A program made the translations under genes and the position numbers. The notes under the pieces are model-generated. The model was not told the origin of the DNA, made no database searches, and saw nothing but the letters and a program-made list of their open reading frames with translations. Positions 10,046 to 20,095 of a stretch of DNA of 64,000 nt are shown here, piece by piece (the stretch's first letter is position 1; each line of letters begins with the position of its first letter). This DNA is from Cercophora sp. LCS_1 (lineage: Eukaryota > Ascomycota > Sordariomycetes > Sordariales > Lasiosphaeriaceae): positions 248,001-312,000 of the forward strand of contig JAPZLL010000028.1 of the NCBI GenBank assembly GCA_036250225.1, written 5' to 3'.

Positions 10046-10950
10046 CTACGAGTTAGCTTCCAACTTATCGATCTTTTCCTTGGCCCGCTTGTATCCGTCC
10101 TCGCTTTCCAGGTGCTTCAAATACTCCCAAACACGAGGGTATTCAGTCAATAGCTTCGACTTGACCCGTTCCAGCTCCTGAAGTCTTGTCTTTGTAGTCA
10201 ACAATGGAAAGCTCATCAGAATGTCGGCCGCACTAAGGTGGTTCCCGCAAAGGTAAGGGCCACCATCCGGTGCGGTCTCGAGCTGTGACTCGAGAAATGC
10301 AAGGTGATTGACCAGGCTCGGCCGAACGAAGGCTCCATGCAACTTGTCCGCCACTGACGAAACGATGGGGCGGACAATGATGGGGATCTTGGGACCTTTC
10401 ATAACTACACAATCATTAGCCTTGACCCATTTCACTACGGCGAGATAAACTTACTCGTCAAAATAAGCGCAACCAAAAGCGGTGGCATCAAGCTGCCCTC
10501 GGCATAGTGCAAAAGATGCTGATATCGCATCCACGCCTCTGTCTCATCCCCTAGTCTTCCCTGACTCCCAGCATGGAACTTGGCTGGGGTGAGGTGACTC
10601 CCCTCGGGAAAATTGTCGCAGAGATACTGTGTTATCAAACCGCTTTCGACAAGAACTGTCTCCTTTTCCTGGCCGGGAAACGTGATGCCAACGGCTGGTG
10701 CTTTGCCGAGGGGATGCACCTTGGAGAGCTCGGGAGGTGCAAACATGGTTTTTGGGTCGCGGTGGAAAATGAAGATCTCATAATTGAGGCCCAACTCTTC
10801 TAGAAGCCATACGATTCTTTGGGCGCGAGAGTCGTTGAGCCTATGTACCTGTTAGTCGAGTCGGGGGAAGAGATCAAGAGACCTGCGGAAGCTTGATTAC
10901 CAGTAAAGCTTGATTTTAGGTTGTTGGTGATTTTCAGCGACTTGTGCCAT
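10046..10950 (-). CDS. Glutathione S-transferase
   Basis: Three exons on the minus strand: 10950–10901, 10840–10455 and 10404–10046 (introns of 60 and 50 nt, with CTAAC and CTAAT branch sites), 264 aa. The N-terminal thioredoxin-like half begins KIKLYWLNDSRAQRIVWLLE and contains ESGLITQYL, the usual γ-Glu contact region (E-S). The helical C-terminal half contains NHLSAADILMSFPL, the conserved GST N-capping region. It fits the fungal GTT1-like class, which conjugates glutathione to electrophiles and reduces peroxides. A TATA element lies 65–73 bp upstream. A hydrophobic stretch (PPLLVALILT) before the second intron is typical of the family and is not a membrane anchor. Confidence 0.9.
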
Positions 10951-11014
10951 GTTCTCGTCTGTCAGATGCGTCTGTCTACAGTTCAGTCAATCTTGTAGGT
11001 CGTTGTCCAGACGA

Positions 11015-11023
11015 TTTATATAT
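11015..11023 (-). promoter_or_regulatory. TATA box of the GST gene
   Basis: ATATATAAA on the minus strand lies 65–73 bp upstream of the GST start codon at 10950. Confidence 0.5.
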
Positions 11024-11342
11024 CCCCAGACGCCAAGCCGGACTCGGACTCGCTTGACAACGCTGTCGACGGAGGGTGGCGCCAAGACCCGGAGCACGGA
11101 ATCGCTCCGATCTTATGCGCGGCAAGCCGCGATTTTGAAGCAAAGAACGCGACCCAACCGGAAAATTATGTATGCGAAGCTAGCAAGTGTCTTGACGCTA
11201 TCCAGATGTTAATAGTGTTCTCAGGCTTGATTCATCCATATTCCTTCTCTCTGATATCAAAGTACTAACATACTGCTTTTAGTATAAATGAATTAAACCT
11301 TATAGCTTCTTAACGTCTTCTAATCTCAGTTTTAATCTCAGG

Positions 11343-12174
11343 ATGGCAAATCTTCTGGGCACCGTCGAGAGGTTCCCGCAGTCCAAAATGTCCCTCCTCG
11401 ACGTCTTGATGAATCATCGCAGCTGCGAAGCCTCCGATCCGAGGGACAAAGTGTTTATATTCACTAGCTTGGCTACCGCGCCCGGGCAGGGTCGAATAGG
11501 CCCGGATTACACAGTAGATGTCCGAGCTACCTACAAGAGGGTGGCCGAGGTTTGCCTGGCCAGCTATCCGACCTTCACTATCTTGCAGGTTCCTCCCGCT
11601 CCGCGGGCGAGATCCCAACAACTACGCCTGCCGTCCTAGGTGCCGGATTGGAGCGCTGCCTCGCTGGGGTCCGTAGGAATGGAGGATCTCGCGGAGCGAG
11701 CTGTCGCCGCCACAGATTCCCGCCGGCTCGACGCCGCTCTCGTGTCCGAATTCCCCAAGATCGGAATCTCGCTCCCAGTCACCACCGCCATCGCTGTACC
11801 CCACTGGGCTCGAATCCCGCTTCTCCGCCACCATCAAGACCCTCTGCGCTCTCCGGGGGGTCGGCCCCTCCTCTTCCTCTGGCAACCTCCCCCTCCACAG
11901 CTTCAACACCGTCCTACGCATCGGCCACTTCGCCTCCTTCCTCGACAAGCTTAGCTTCCGGCGCTTCCCCGTCCTCCACGGAATCGCCCTCCGCATCCTA
12001 GAAAAGGTCATCGGCAAGCTCCCAACGATAGTAGGAGATGATGGTGACAATCCAGACCTAGCACACATGCTGCACGAAGAGATTGCTAGATTCCTAAGTT
12101 TGCTCACGCAAGGTCTGAATTTCCAAAGCGTGTTTAGGACGAGGACGGGGTATGTGGGGATGACTTCGAGCTAG
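11343..12174 (+). pseudogene. HET-domain gene remnant
   Basis: The frame from 11343 carries hallmarks of the C-terminal half of the heterokaryon-incompatibility (HET) domain: DPRDKVFIFTSLA, then GPDYTVDVRATYKRV, then VPDWS. Between LPS and VPDWS the expected Trp codon (TGG) is TAG at 11637–11639. A frame change then occurs around 11790–11820: residues from FSATIKTL to the stop at 12172–12174 are in another frame. The N-terminal half of HET is missing; the remnant begins just after an AT-rich, intron-acceptor-like sequence. The stop fits a G→A change of the RIP type. Intact HET proteins trigger incompatibility cell death; this copy cannot encode one. Confidence 0.75.
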
Positions 12175-13176
12175 AATGTAGAAAGGGGGGATTCTGCGGC
12201 CTTAGTTCAGGGGTGCAGGAGTCCGTTGGTTGTCAGGAGGGTGAAGAGAGATGATAGTGGTAGTTGAACTTTAGAGGGGGCCGCCTCTGTGCATGGGTTG
12301 ATGTGGGGGGAGGCGTTCGACGTGGGAAATTTTAAGGATGAGCGTCTGCGTGCATTTGTTACCTTGCCAAAAATGTCTGGTAGCCTTGCGATGGCGTGCC
12401 TCGCGTCCGGCCCATTCTCGGTTGCAACTTGACCCACCACCAATCCGCCAGGTTCAAGCACCATAGACTTGGCAACGGCTCAACTGCTCGTTTAGCCCCC
12501 ATCTTTTGCATTTACCATGGTGTTTTTATAGTGGCAGGCATCACTGCAGTTCATTCGGAGACTTCGTGGCGACAAGAGATGCACTCACTGCATGCGTGCT
12601 CCGGTTCAGCTCTACACTTCGCCTCCATCTTGGTAAGCTTGGAATGTACTTCCTCTATTGTGAACCTGCCCCTTTCCTTGGGGCCAGTGCTTTTGACAAC
12701 AGCAATCCCGCCCGGATGAGGTCGAGGAATTCAGAAATGAAGAGGGGCCATGCCACACATCCGCTGCGTAGGCTGTGGGGTGAGTTGGGTCACATTTGTG
12801 AAATGGAAGACCACGAAAATGTTAGGAGCAAAAATGACAAACAGATGTTGTGTTGCAGCTTAGCAAAACTCAATACCTGAGACATTCCCGGTTCAATCCT
12901 TTAGGAAGGGATGTGTTGGAGACTTGACTTGCGCCTGTCCGCTTTCAGGGGTCTGAGTTGCCCCGGCAACGGGAACTGCTCAGGGCCAAAACCTGAACAG
13001 TCACTCAAAGGAGTTTGCCATGTTCATTCTGATGACCGGATAGAAATATTACACTGGGCTCTTAGCTTTGAACCACTAAATAACTTCCCGACCTAGAAAC
13101 CCTTGAAAACGAAAAGAATGAATGAATGAAAAAAGAAAAAAGATCCCACATCCTGGCGTTCATAGAGAAACCCCTC
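12175..13176. other. Intergenic, no supported gene
   Basis: No domain-bearing frame. The short frames at 12396–12880 have no recognisable content. Confidence 0.5.
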
Positions 13177-14544
13177 TCATCCCCGGTCCCAAGACAACTC
13201 AGGGCACTTTTTCATATGATGTGCCCCCGTTTTCTCGCAAGTGGGACAGAAGAACTCGGCCTCGCCATGTGCAAAGTCGCAAGAGGCCCCTCGAGTGCAA
13301 TAATCCTTCCTGCAGGGGTTGACCTTCCTCGCCTTCTTGGGCCCACGGCCCAGGAAATACAGCTTCTCTTCATCCGTGTGGCCCCATGTGCAGTTTTTAG
13401 CCTTGTTGCAATACAAGCGCCAGGCACATCGCTTCTGCCCGCGAATCTCGTGCGTTCTGTGAAGCTCCTTTCTCCTAGCGGCCGAGCCCTGAACTTGTAT
13501 GAACTCGTCAGGGTCCTTTTGTCCAGACGAACGCGTTTTCCCCGTGTTGCTACGTCGGTCCTGATTTACAGAGGGCGGTGGTATCAACGGTAGTTCCGTG
13601 AACTCGTCCCCGGGAAGCTCGCTGAACCGGTTGGAGATACCGATTTTCCAGTGCGCTGCCGGCTTGCGGCTGAGATATGTTTGCTCGTACTCGAGGAAGG
13701 TCATGACTTGTAACCCCAGTTTCTTCAAGCCCGTGCTGCACTTTTGGTAAAAGTCTTCCCGGGCGTCGTACGACATTGCCGAGGCCATGGCGTGCATGAT
13801 GACAAGGTCTTGGCTGGAAGAATCTGTGTTGGGTTGCTGCTTCTCTTCAGGCTTGACGGTGTAACGACGGAATGGATACCATCCTGATTCGAGGAACTCG
13901 TCAATCTCCTTGGCCTTCGGGTCGGGGTCCAGCACAACGACGCTGTGCTTGGGAATGGTTTTGACGTTGCCTCGCCAGGCCTCGCTAGTGAAGCTGATGT
14001 CGTCGATGTACTCATCCAAACGGTGGATGGAAACCCGCTCGTGTGGCTCCCGTACATATTCAGAGGCCAAACAGTTGTTCCAGGACCAGACATGGACAGG
14101 GAACCTGCGCTTGTCGGCGATAGTCAGAACAGCGGTTCGAATGTCACTGTCTCCCGAAACAATGACGAATTCGCTGTCGACTCGGTCAATCGCTGCGTCG
14201 GCTGCATCATTGACCGCGTCCGTGACGAGCTGGGTGTCGACCTTCTTTTCTCGACCAGAGTGGAAATTTCGCTCAAAGGTCTTGACCTTGACGTTTCGGT
14301 GGCCAAAGGCTTCCCAGACCGTGTCAACAGGAGGCGGTGTAGATCCATACAGGTAAGTGTGGACGTTCTTCTGATCTGTCTCGACCTCAATGCTGCACTT
14401 TGTCAGGAGAATGGCCTTGAGTTTGCCCGCGTCGAATCGCCATGTTGGATCGTCGTCTGTGTGGAGCTTTAGAGCGGCGTGTGTTTTCCGGCCCTGGATC
14501 CAAAGGTTGGAGTTGTCGATATAGATGTAGACGTTGCCTTCCAT
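13177..14544 (-). CDS. NYN (PIN-like nuclease) domain protein with CCCH zinc fingers, 455 aa
   Basis: The start is set at the ATG at 14544 because the NYN fold begins immediately (VYIYIDNSNLW, D10); the frame runs upstream to 14745 but that part looks like 5' UTR. Acidic residues typical of NYN metal sites recur in VTDAVNDAADAA and VSGDSDIR. The C-terminus carries two zinc fingers, C-x5-C-x5-C-x3-H (CAWRLYCNKAKNCTWGH) and C-x4-C-x5-C-x3-H (CRKDYCTRGASCDFAH), and a last CPTC…C cluster. NYN plus CCCH suggests an RNA-binding endoribonuclease, the arrangement known from Regnase-like proteins, though no orthology is claimed. The middle (~300–370) is low complexity. Confidence 0.85.
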   Translation of the reverse strand: MEGNVYIYIDNSNLWIQGRKTHAALKLHTDDDPTWRFDAGKLKAILLTKCSIEVETDQKNVHTYLYGSTPPPVDTVWEAFGHRNVKVKTFERNFHSGREKKVDTQLVTDAVNDAADAAIDRVDSEFVIVSGDSDIRTAVLTIADKRRFPVHVWSWNNCLASEYVREPHERVSIHRLDEYIDDISFTSEAWRGNVKTIPKHSVVVLDPDPKAKEIDEFLESGWYPFRRYTVKPEEKQQPNTDSSSQDLVIMHAMASAMSYDAREDFYQKCSTGLKKLGLQVMTFLEYEQTYLSRKPAAHWKIGISNRFSELPGDEFTELPLIPPPSVNQDRRSNTGKTRSSGQKDPDEFIQVQGSAARRKELHRTHEIRGQKRCAWRLYCNKAKNCTWGHTDEEKLYFLGRGPKKARKVNPCRKDYCTRGASCDFAHGEAEFFCPTCEKTGAHHMKKCPELSWDRG

Positions 14545-15532
14545 CTTGCAATGGAATCTTGGTTGAACTGGCTGGTGGCAGGTACTCTTGTGTCCTACGC
14601 GCGACCCGCAGAAGGCAGAAACAGCGTTTGGTGGGTCAGTCAAGGGCCAGGCAGGTTCGGAAGCATGTAGGCGGAGCTGTAAGGCACCAACAAAATATTC
14701 GATGGATACGCCCTGAGCATTTGGTGACTCCGAGAACCCTTCCAAGAATGCGATGAACCGGGCTCCTTGGGTCTCCCTTTATCTTCGGGTGTCGCTTTCC
14801 ATCGCCTTCCATGCTGCACCTTGGCGAGCGAATTACAATGTCCTCGTGGAAATGGTTGGCTACAGTGTCACCCACTGTAAGCGCGGGGCTCATGCAAGGC
14901 CGGTCCTGGAGGCCAGCGGGGCGTCACGCACATGCAAGCTGCTTGCTCGATTCAACCCAACATGGCAGTGATGTGTCCGGGGCCCGCAAGTGAAAAGGGA
15001 ATATTGCGGGCATGCCTGATCTCTTCCCGCCGTCCCTGATCATGATGACCAGCCATAAATGTGTTTGGTGAGCCCAATTGAGAGCAGAGACCAAGCCCTG
15101 CGGAAGTTCACACAAGGACCGAAGTCGTGGGTAAGACAGCTAAGACCCTCTAAGCGCCGGCCCATCAAGAGTTGTGTGAGGTACCCAAAGCTCTTCCCAG
15201 CAGGCTGTGCAACCGCCAGGAGGCTTGCATACCTTGGCTTTGACTTACTCGCTAACGTTGATGATATGACAACCGAGGTAAATGTGACAGGCTGGCAATC
15301 TTGGGGTGGCTGTTTCTCTCCACGCCCCCAAGAAAGCTGCACGTCAGGAAATCTGGAGAGGTATCTTATCCAACTGGGAGACCCCAGTATTACTCTTATT
15401 TTTGACCGGCGACCGAGCCAAGCTCCCATCTGTATGAAGCTCACAACTGGAACTTTCGCATCAGGCAAATTCATTAAACGGCTGTATTCAAATAATAAAC
15501 ATTGAAGGCAGATCCTGTATCCTCCTCGGTAT
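14545..15532. other. Intergenic between two minus-strand genes
   Basis: The part next to 14544 is the likely promoter of the NYN gene. The frames at 15040–15540 (both strands) have no recognisable content. Confidence 0.5.
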
Positions 15533-16351
15533 TCATACACGCCTCAGAACCCGGCGACGCCTCATCAACTTCCTCTTCACCCTCAATCTGGCAGGCGCAG
15601 CCTCACTCTCTTCCTCGTCATCAGACTCCGAATTTGACGAATCCGAATCAGAGGAGTCAGATTCAGACTCCCCACCAGACTCCTCACCGGCTTCACACTC
15701 CTCGCTCTGAGGAGTAACAGACGCAGGGACAATAGCGAAATCACCGCCTCGGCCAGCACATTGCATTCCAGAGGGGACAGCTTGCCCAGCGGACCAGATG
15801 TTGTTGACGCAGCGCTGGTGGGAAGTGCCCCTGACGCAGTTGAATATCCCAGCGCGGTTGCAAGGGCCAGTTAGCGGAGCGTCGGTGCCGGATTTGGTGT
15901 CGGCGTCTGTTGGGAGGCAGGTGCTTGAGGCTGAGACCGAGACCGACGGGACTGTGGATGAAGGCGATGTTGACAGCGTGGAAGACGGTACGGTTGAAGA
16001 CGGGGTACTGGAGGGTGAGGATGACGCGGGACTTGAGATTGGGATGCTGGATGACCCTGAAGATGCCGGGTGTGGTGAGTGAGAGACCGCAATGGAAGAC
16101 ACGGATGTGAACGAGTGCACGCCCGCAGATGCGCTTGTTGAACGAGTCGACGTGGTGAAGCTGGTGTCGGTAGGCTGGTAAGGGTGTGCTGACGATGCGA
16201 ACGAGGGTGCATGCGTTGAAGTCCAACCATAGCTGGACCAGGTGTTGCTTGCGGGCTGAATCACACCCGGGATTCCGATTGCTCGACGGTCCGGCCCTGC
16301 GAAGGCGACGACGGCGAATGCCAGCCAACTGAATTTAGCGAGAGCGGGCAT
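15533..16351 (-). CDS. Secreted Ser/Thr-rich protein with Cys module, 272 aa
   Basis: Single exon. The N-terminus (ALAKFSWLAFAVVAFAG) is a signal peptide. Residues ~45–150 are a Ser/Thr/Pro-rich stalk likely to be heavily O-glycosylated. The module around 155–205 (CLPTD…GPCNRAGIFNCV…RCVNNIWSAGQ…GMQC) has the spacing of a CBM19-like carbohydrate-binding domain, which is a tentative call. The tail changes to an acidic Asp/Ser/Glu tract and ends in a basic cluster rich in Arg and Lys. A cell-wall or extracellular location is likely. No GPI signal is seen. Confidence 0.75.
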   Translation of the reverse strand: MPALAKFSWLAFAVVAFAGPDRRAIGIPGVIQPASNTWSSYGWTSTHAPSFASSAHPYQPTDTSFTTSTRSTSASAGVHSFTSVSSIAVSHSPHPASSGSSSIPISSPASSSPSSTPSSTVPSSTLSTSPSSTVPSVSVSASSTCLPTDADTKSGTDAPLTGPCNRAGIFNCVRGTSHQRCVNNIWSAGQAVPSGMQCAGRGGDFAIVPASVTPQSEECEAGEESGGESESDSSDSDSSNSESDDEEESEAAPARLRVKRKLMRRRRVLRRV

Positions 16352-16817
16352 CTTGGAGACAAGCCGAATGAACGACTGCAGTTGGTTGGGACTGTCTCAG
16401 CGGCCGGGGTTTTAGGAGTTTCTCAAAAGAATGGATGAAGCGAAACCTCCTCGGCAGCTTGAAGAGAGACTGAGATCTCATTGCGTGGGACCACCATTTT
16501 TATCTAGTGCTTCTTGTGACCGATTACGATCATCGTGCTGCAGCACATCCTTGCAATTGCCATCCCAGATAGGCGGAACGCGACCTTATTGGGAGGGCTT
16601 GGCTGAGCCAAATGTCGCTTGATCAGAAGATCGACAAGGCAGGTGAGACAGAGGCGGGGACCGCCGTGATGGCAAGCCAGACGCCAAGACCCTGACAAAA
16701 AAAAAAGAGACGGTTCGGAGACCTAATGATGTGGATAGAGGAACTAACCTCAGAACTCAAGGCATCGAATCAAATTCCAGAGACTACAAAATTTGAAGGG
16801 AAATGTGAAAATATATT
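16352..16817. other. Intergenic, promoter side of the secreted protein
   Basis: The frame from 16726 may be decayed 5' coding sequence of the following relic, in a different frame. Nothing else was seen. Confidence 0.4.
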
Positions 16818-17495
16818 TTGCGCCACATCCGGGACGGAGGCCTACTTTTACATCCAGTCGCATCCGTTGTCGAATTGGAACATCCCGGCATCTCTGCAAC
16901 TGCCCACGCAGTCGCGCAACTCCACATATCCAGCATGGGGACTTCGGAGGCTTTCGGGTCCCCAATCCCCATGTATGACGGGTTGTTCTGTTATGTAAAC
17001 GGATGGGAAAGGGATTGGAGCACGTTTTTCGCCAAGATGCTCTGGCGGCTTTCCTTGCTAGACGTGTCTATCAACGGATTCTCCGAGGAGCTCAAAGTCG
17101 CCACCACACAAAACTTGACCACTCTGATCCCCAGGCTCCTTGGCCGCCTTGACAAGTCCATGGGTGGAATCAAGCCATGCTTTACCCACGGCGGCTTGTG
17201 GGAAGGGAACATTGGGAAGCAGGTTAGGAGCGGCAAGCATTACATCTTTGACTCCAATGGATACTTCGGCCACCACGAAACGGAGCTGGCATACTGGAGA
17301 ACCAACTATTACAAGATGAGCTCTCGAGATTATTGCGCCGAGCACTTCAAGCACCACCGAGCTTCTGATCCTGCAGCGGAAGTCGACGATCGGATCAGGC
17401 TGTATAGGGTCAAGGCCTGCCTCATGTACGGCATAAACGAACAAGGTAGCACCACAAGAGAAAGGCACGTTTTAGTTCTGCTACCGTCCACCTAG
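16818..17495 (+). pseudogene. Fructosamine-3-kinase-like relic
   Basis: The frame shows the order of motifs found in fructosamine/ketosamine-3-kinases: AVAQLHISS, VNGWERDWSTFFAKML, CFTHGGLWEGN, IFDSNGYFGHHETELAYWR. Family members phosphorylate sugar adducts on glycated proteins to remove them. Here the catalytic Asp of HGDLW-GN is Gly, the N-terminal ATP-binding half is missing or shifted into another frame (16726–16860), and the C-terminus runs on without the family's usual ending. It ends inside the tail of the convergent Nudix gene. I read this as a decaying pseudogene; a divergent non-catalytic protein is less likely. Confidence 0.7.
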
Positions 17496-18608
17496 TGGCC
17501 ACTCAGCCGCCCTTTCCCGTAACGAAGAAGTGTGAGGAAGAAGTGCTGGGAATCCTCGAGGAATGCAAGGGAAGGGCGTAGAGCTGGCCAAGGACCAGAC
17601 AACGAAGAGCTGGTGGCGGCGATGCAGCCGCGAACAAATCTCGACGAGGTCAGGTTCATTCTCGGCATTGATGTAGCCGTGCCGGATGAGGAATGCGAGG
17701 TAGGTCATGTTGCAGGTCAGCTTGACCTCACCATTTCTCATGGCCGCGACGAGCTGTTCGATGGTCAAGAGATTCAGCTCACCGACCTCTCCATCTCCAA
17801 TCTTGGGGACGATGTCATGGCCGAGCTCGATTTCGTACAAGTACTGGACCTGATGCTGGCACGCCGGCTCAAGCAGGTCTGTGACGGTCAGATGGAAAGA
17901 GAGGGTGCCACAAGCTCGGATGTTGGATCGGGTGTACGCTGGCGCCAGACAGATTTCTTCATCACACTCTCGGACGATGCCGTCGATCGGCTTCTCTCCA
18001 GTCGCTAGACTCCCTCCAACTGTGTTGTCCAACATGCCCGGAAAGCTCATCTTGGTCATGGCTCGACGTGGTACCCATTCCTTGATCCCTTCCGCCGTCA
18101 TGACCCAGCCTGTCAGGTGCACAGAGTAGTTGACGATGCCAAACATGTCCACCCCACAACCGTCAAAGTCCAAAACATGCTCGCCGGTGCTTGTGTAAAT
18201 TGGGAATTCTTCATTGGCCCAGCGGTGGAGGGCAGGAACCTTCTTGCTCTCGTGGTTGATCCGGAGAGTTTCGTCCATCAGACGACTCCTCGTCTCGAAG
18301 TCAGCCACTGTCTGGAAGGTCAAGTATCGTTTCTCTGGGTCGATTTCCCAGTACTCTGGCCACTCCATCGCGGAAACGAAATTGTTGTGGACATATCCAA
18401 AGGGCTCTGAATACCCTCGGATAAAAAAGTAGTGATAGCTCAGCATGTGTTCTTGTAGGCATCGGGGTCTTTGGTGAAATAGGGCCAGCTGAACGAACGA
18501 TTCTGTTAGCTGCGATGATTGAGAATGGAGAGCATAATATGGTATGTTGCCTGCCTACCTGTCAACCCGCTGGACCAGCTGAAGGTTTGTAAATGGGGGC
18601 TGGGCCAT
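17481..18608 (-). CDS. Nudix hydrolase, thiamine-pyrophosphokinase-related (DUF4743 type), frameshifted near the start
   Basis: The long frame from the ATG at 18446 (321 aa) has a Nudix box at residues 145–167 (GSLATGEK…RECDEEICL), normal except that the final Gly is Cys. The family (yeast YJR142W-like, Nudix domain of Tnr3) is known to hydrolyse damaged forms of thiamine diphosphate. The expected N-terminus is present upstream: exon 18608–18559 (MAQPPFTNLQLVQRVD), an intron to 18489, then SWPYFTKDPDAYK. That frame is out of register by one base with the main ORF: a single G seems to be missing near 18452. Either the gene is disrupted, the base is a sequencing error, or translation starts at 18446. 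The C-terminal ~40 residues are unlike the family's usual end. Confidence 0.75.
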
Positions 18609-18914
18609 CCTTGGTGGGATGTTGGAGGTTGGCGGGAGGTCAAGCGAAGCTACCGTAGCGCAGGGGATGCAAAACTTTTGGGTGGGGCCAAACACAACGG
18701 CAATGGAAGGAGCGAACGAAACTTGGCCCATGAGACGGGAAGACGAGAACATACAAAATTGATCAGTGATCCAACGATGCGTAATTGGATTTCACGATGA
18801 AGCCCACATCACATTGCAATAGTTACTACATCAGAAATACTCATGGTATCTTAGGTAGTTGCAAGCCGTCACTCCTTCCCCAGGCTCAGAGTCTCCCGAT
18901 AGTCGATCCCATCA

Positions 18915-20095
18915 TTAATCACCTTTAATGAACTTCTCGAGAGTATCATCCACAACTTGGCCCATCTCCTCGTCGTGAGCCACGCCTCGAGGCGATGTCA
19001 CAAACCGTGACTCTTGCTCGCCAGACTCGAGGCTGGTAGCCTCCATCCACGGCTGTGGGAGCATTTTTGCATAAAAGATGACCGAGCCCTGGATCGAATC
19101 TCTGGAGTGTATCCAGCCAGTAGCTCTGTTGTTTTTCAGCAGTATTCCGGGTACCTTAGCTAAATGATTGAGGTCGTCTCACCTGATCGCTGAATCAGTA
19201 TCGGCGAGGCCAGCGACTTCACCACGCGACAGGCTCGCAAGCCAGCGCCCATTCGGCTCGTAAGTGAGAGCGTGACACACCAGTATGCCTGATCGGGTAT
19301 CCAACGGAGCAATGCGAGCTTAATGGTGCGCTCATATGAATACCCGCCAACAGCGGCAGACATGCCGTAACGTGTACTGGCGACGTTGTTGTGGTAGTAC
19401 ACCTTCACCACAGGCGTTTCTGATTCCGTTCGGCTCTCGAAGAACGGAACGGGATAAGGATGGTCCACAAAGCGAATCTCATCCGAGTAGCAATGGTCAT
19501 CGATGTTTATCCGCCACGGAACCGGCGGCCCCCGCATGACCTCGGCGAAGTGGTCTGACGACAATGACAGCCGTGCTTGCTGCCAGAGTGTCCTCCAGGG
19601 TGCTTGCGGAGAGGGAAAGCAGAGGATGTCCAGCGAGTAGCGGTAAACACGTGGGCATGGTACTACCGGCCGCGGTAGTTTTGTTGACGTCGAACTGTCA
19701 TCACTACATGCCACGCCTTTATGTCCAACCCAACTTGGAAGTGTCGGGTGGGCAACGGGGTTGGGGTAAAGGAACTGCTTGGGGTAGGCAAGTGCTCTTG
19801 GATGAGCAAGTGGCCTGGATGCCGCTGCTACAGCCTTGTTGCCGTTAATGCGCGCCTGCTGCTGTTGAGAGGCCTTGGGTGAAGGTGCTATGACCAGGAC
19901 TCGGCGGATCGCCCGTCGCCACCAGGTGCGAAAGCTGTCAGTTGAACCCGCAGAGTCTCCTTGCCGCTGGATCGTCGCACCGCCCTCCTGTCGAGAGGCG
20001 TCGTTGTGTGGCTCTGGTTTGAATATATAGGGAGGAGGATAGTCATCGCTCATATCCTTACAGTCCGTCAGCCAGTCCGTCTTTTCGTCCGACAT
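18915..20095 (-). CDS. Orphan protein with hidden second exon, 373 aa
   Basis: The ATG at 20095 (MSDEKTDW) was chosen; the frame extends to 20131 only with TTG. Exon 1 is 20095–19183. A GTGAGA donor at 19182 and a CAGAG acceptor at 19124 remove 59 nt and open a second exon, 19123–18915, that reads ATGWIHSRDSIQGSVIFYAK and ends in EKFIKGD. I do not recognise it. It has an N-terminal PPPY motif (residues ~19–22), a basic Arg/Trp segment (TWWRRAIRRVL), and a C-terminal ~170 residues that look folded. It could bind WW domains through PPPY, which is inference only. No signal peptide. Confidence 0.65.

Noticed and set aside
12880..12900. GGTTCAATCC resembling a tRNA T-arm
   Set aside because: No matching acceptor stem, D-arm or anticodon arm around it.
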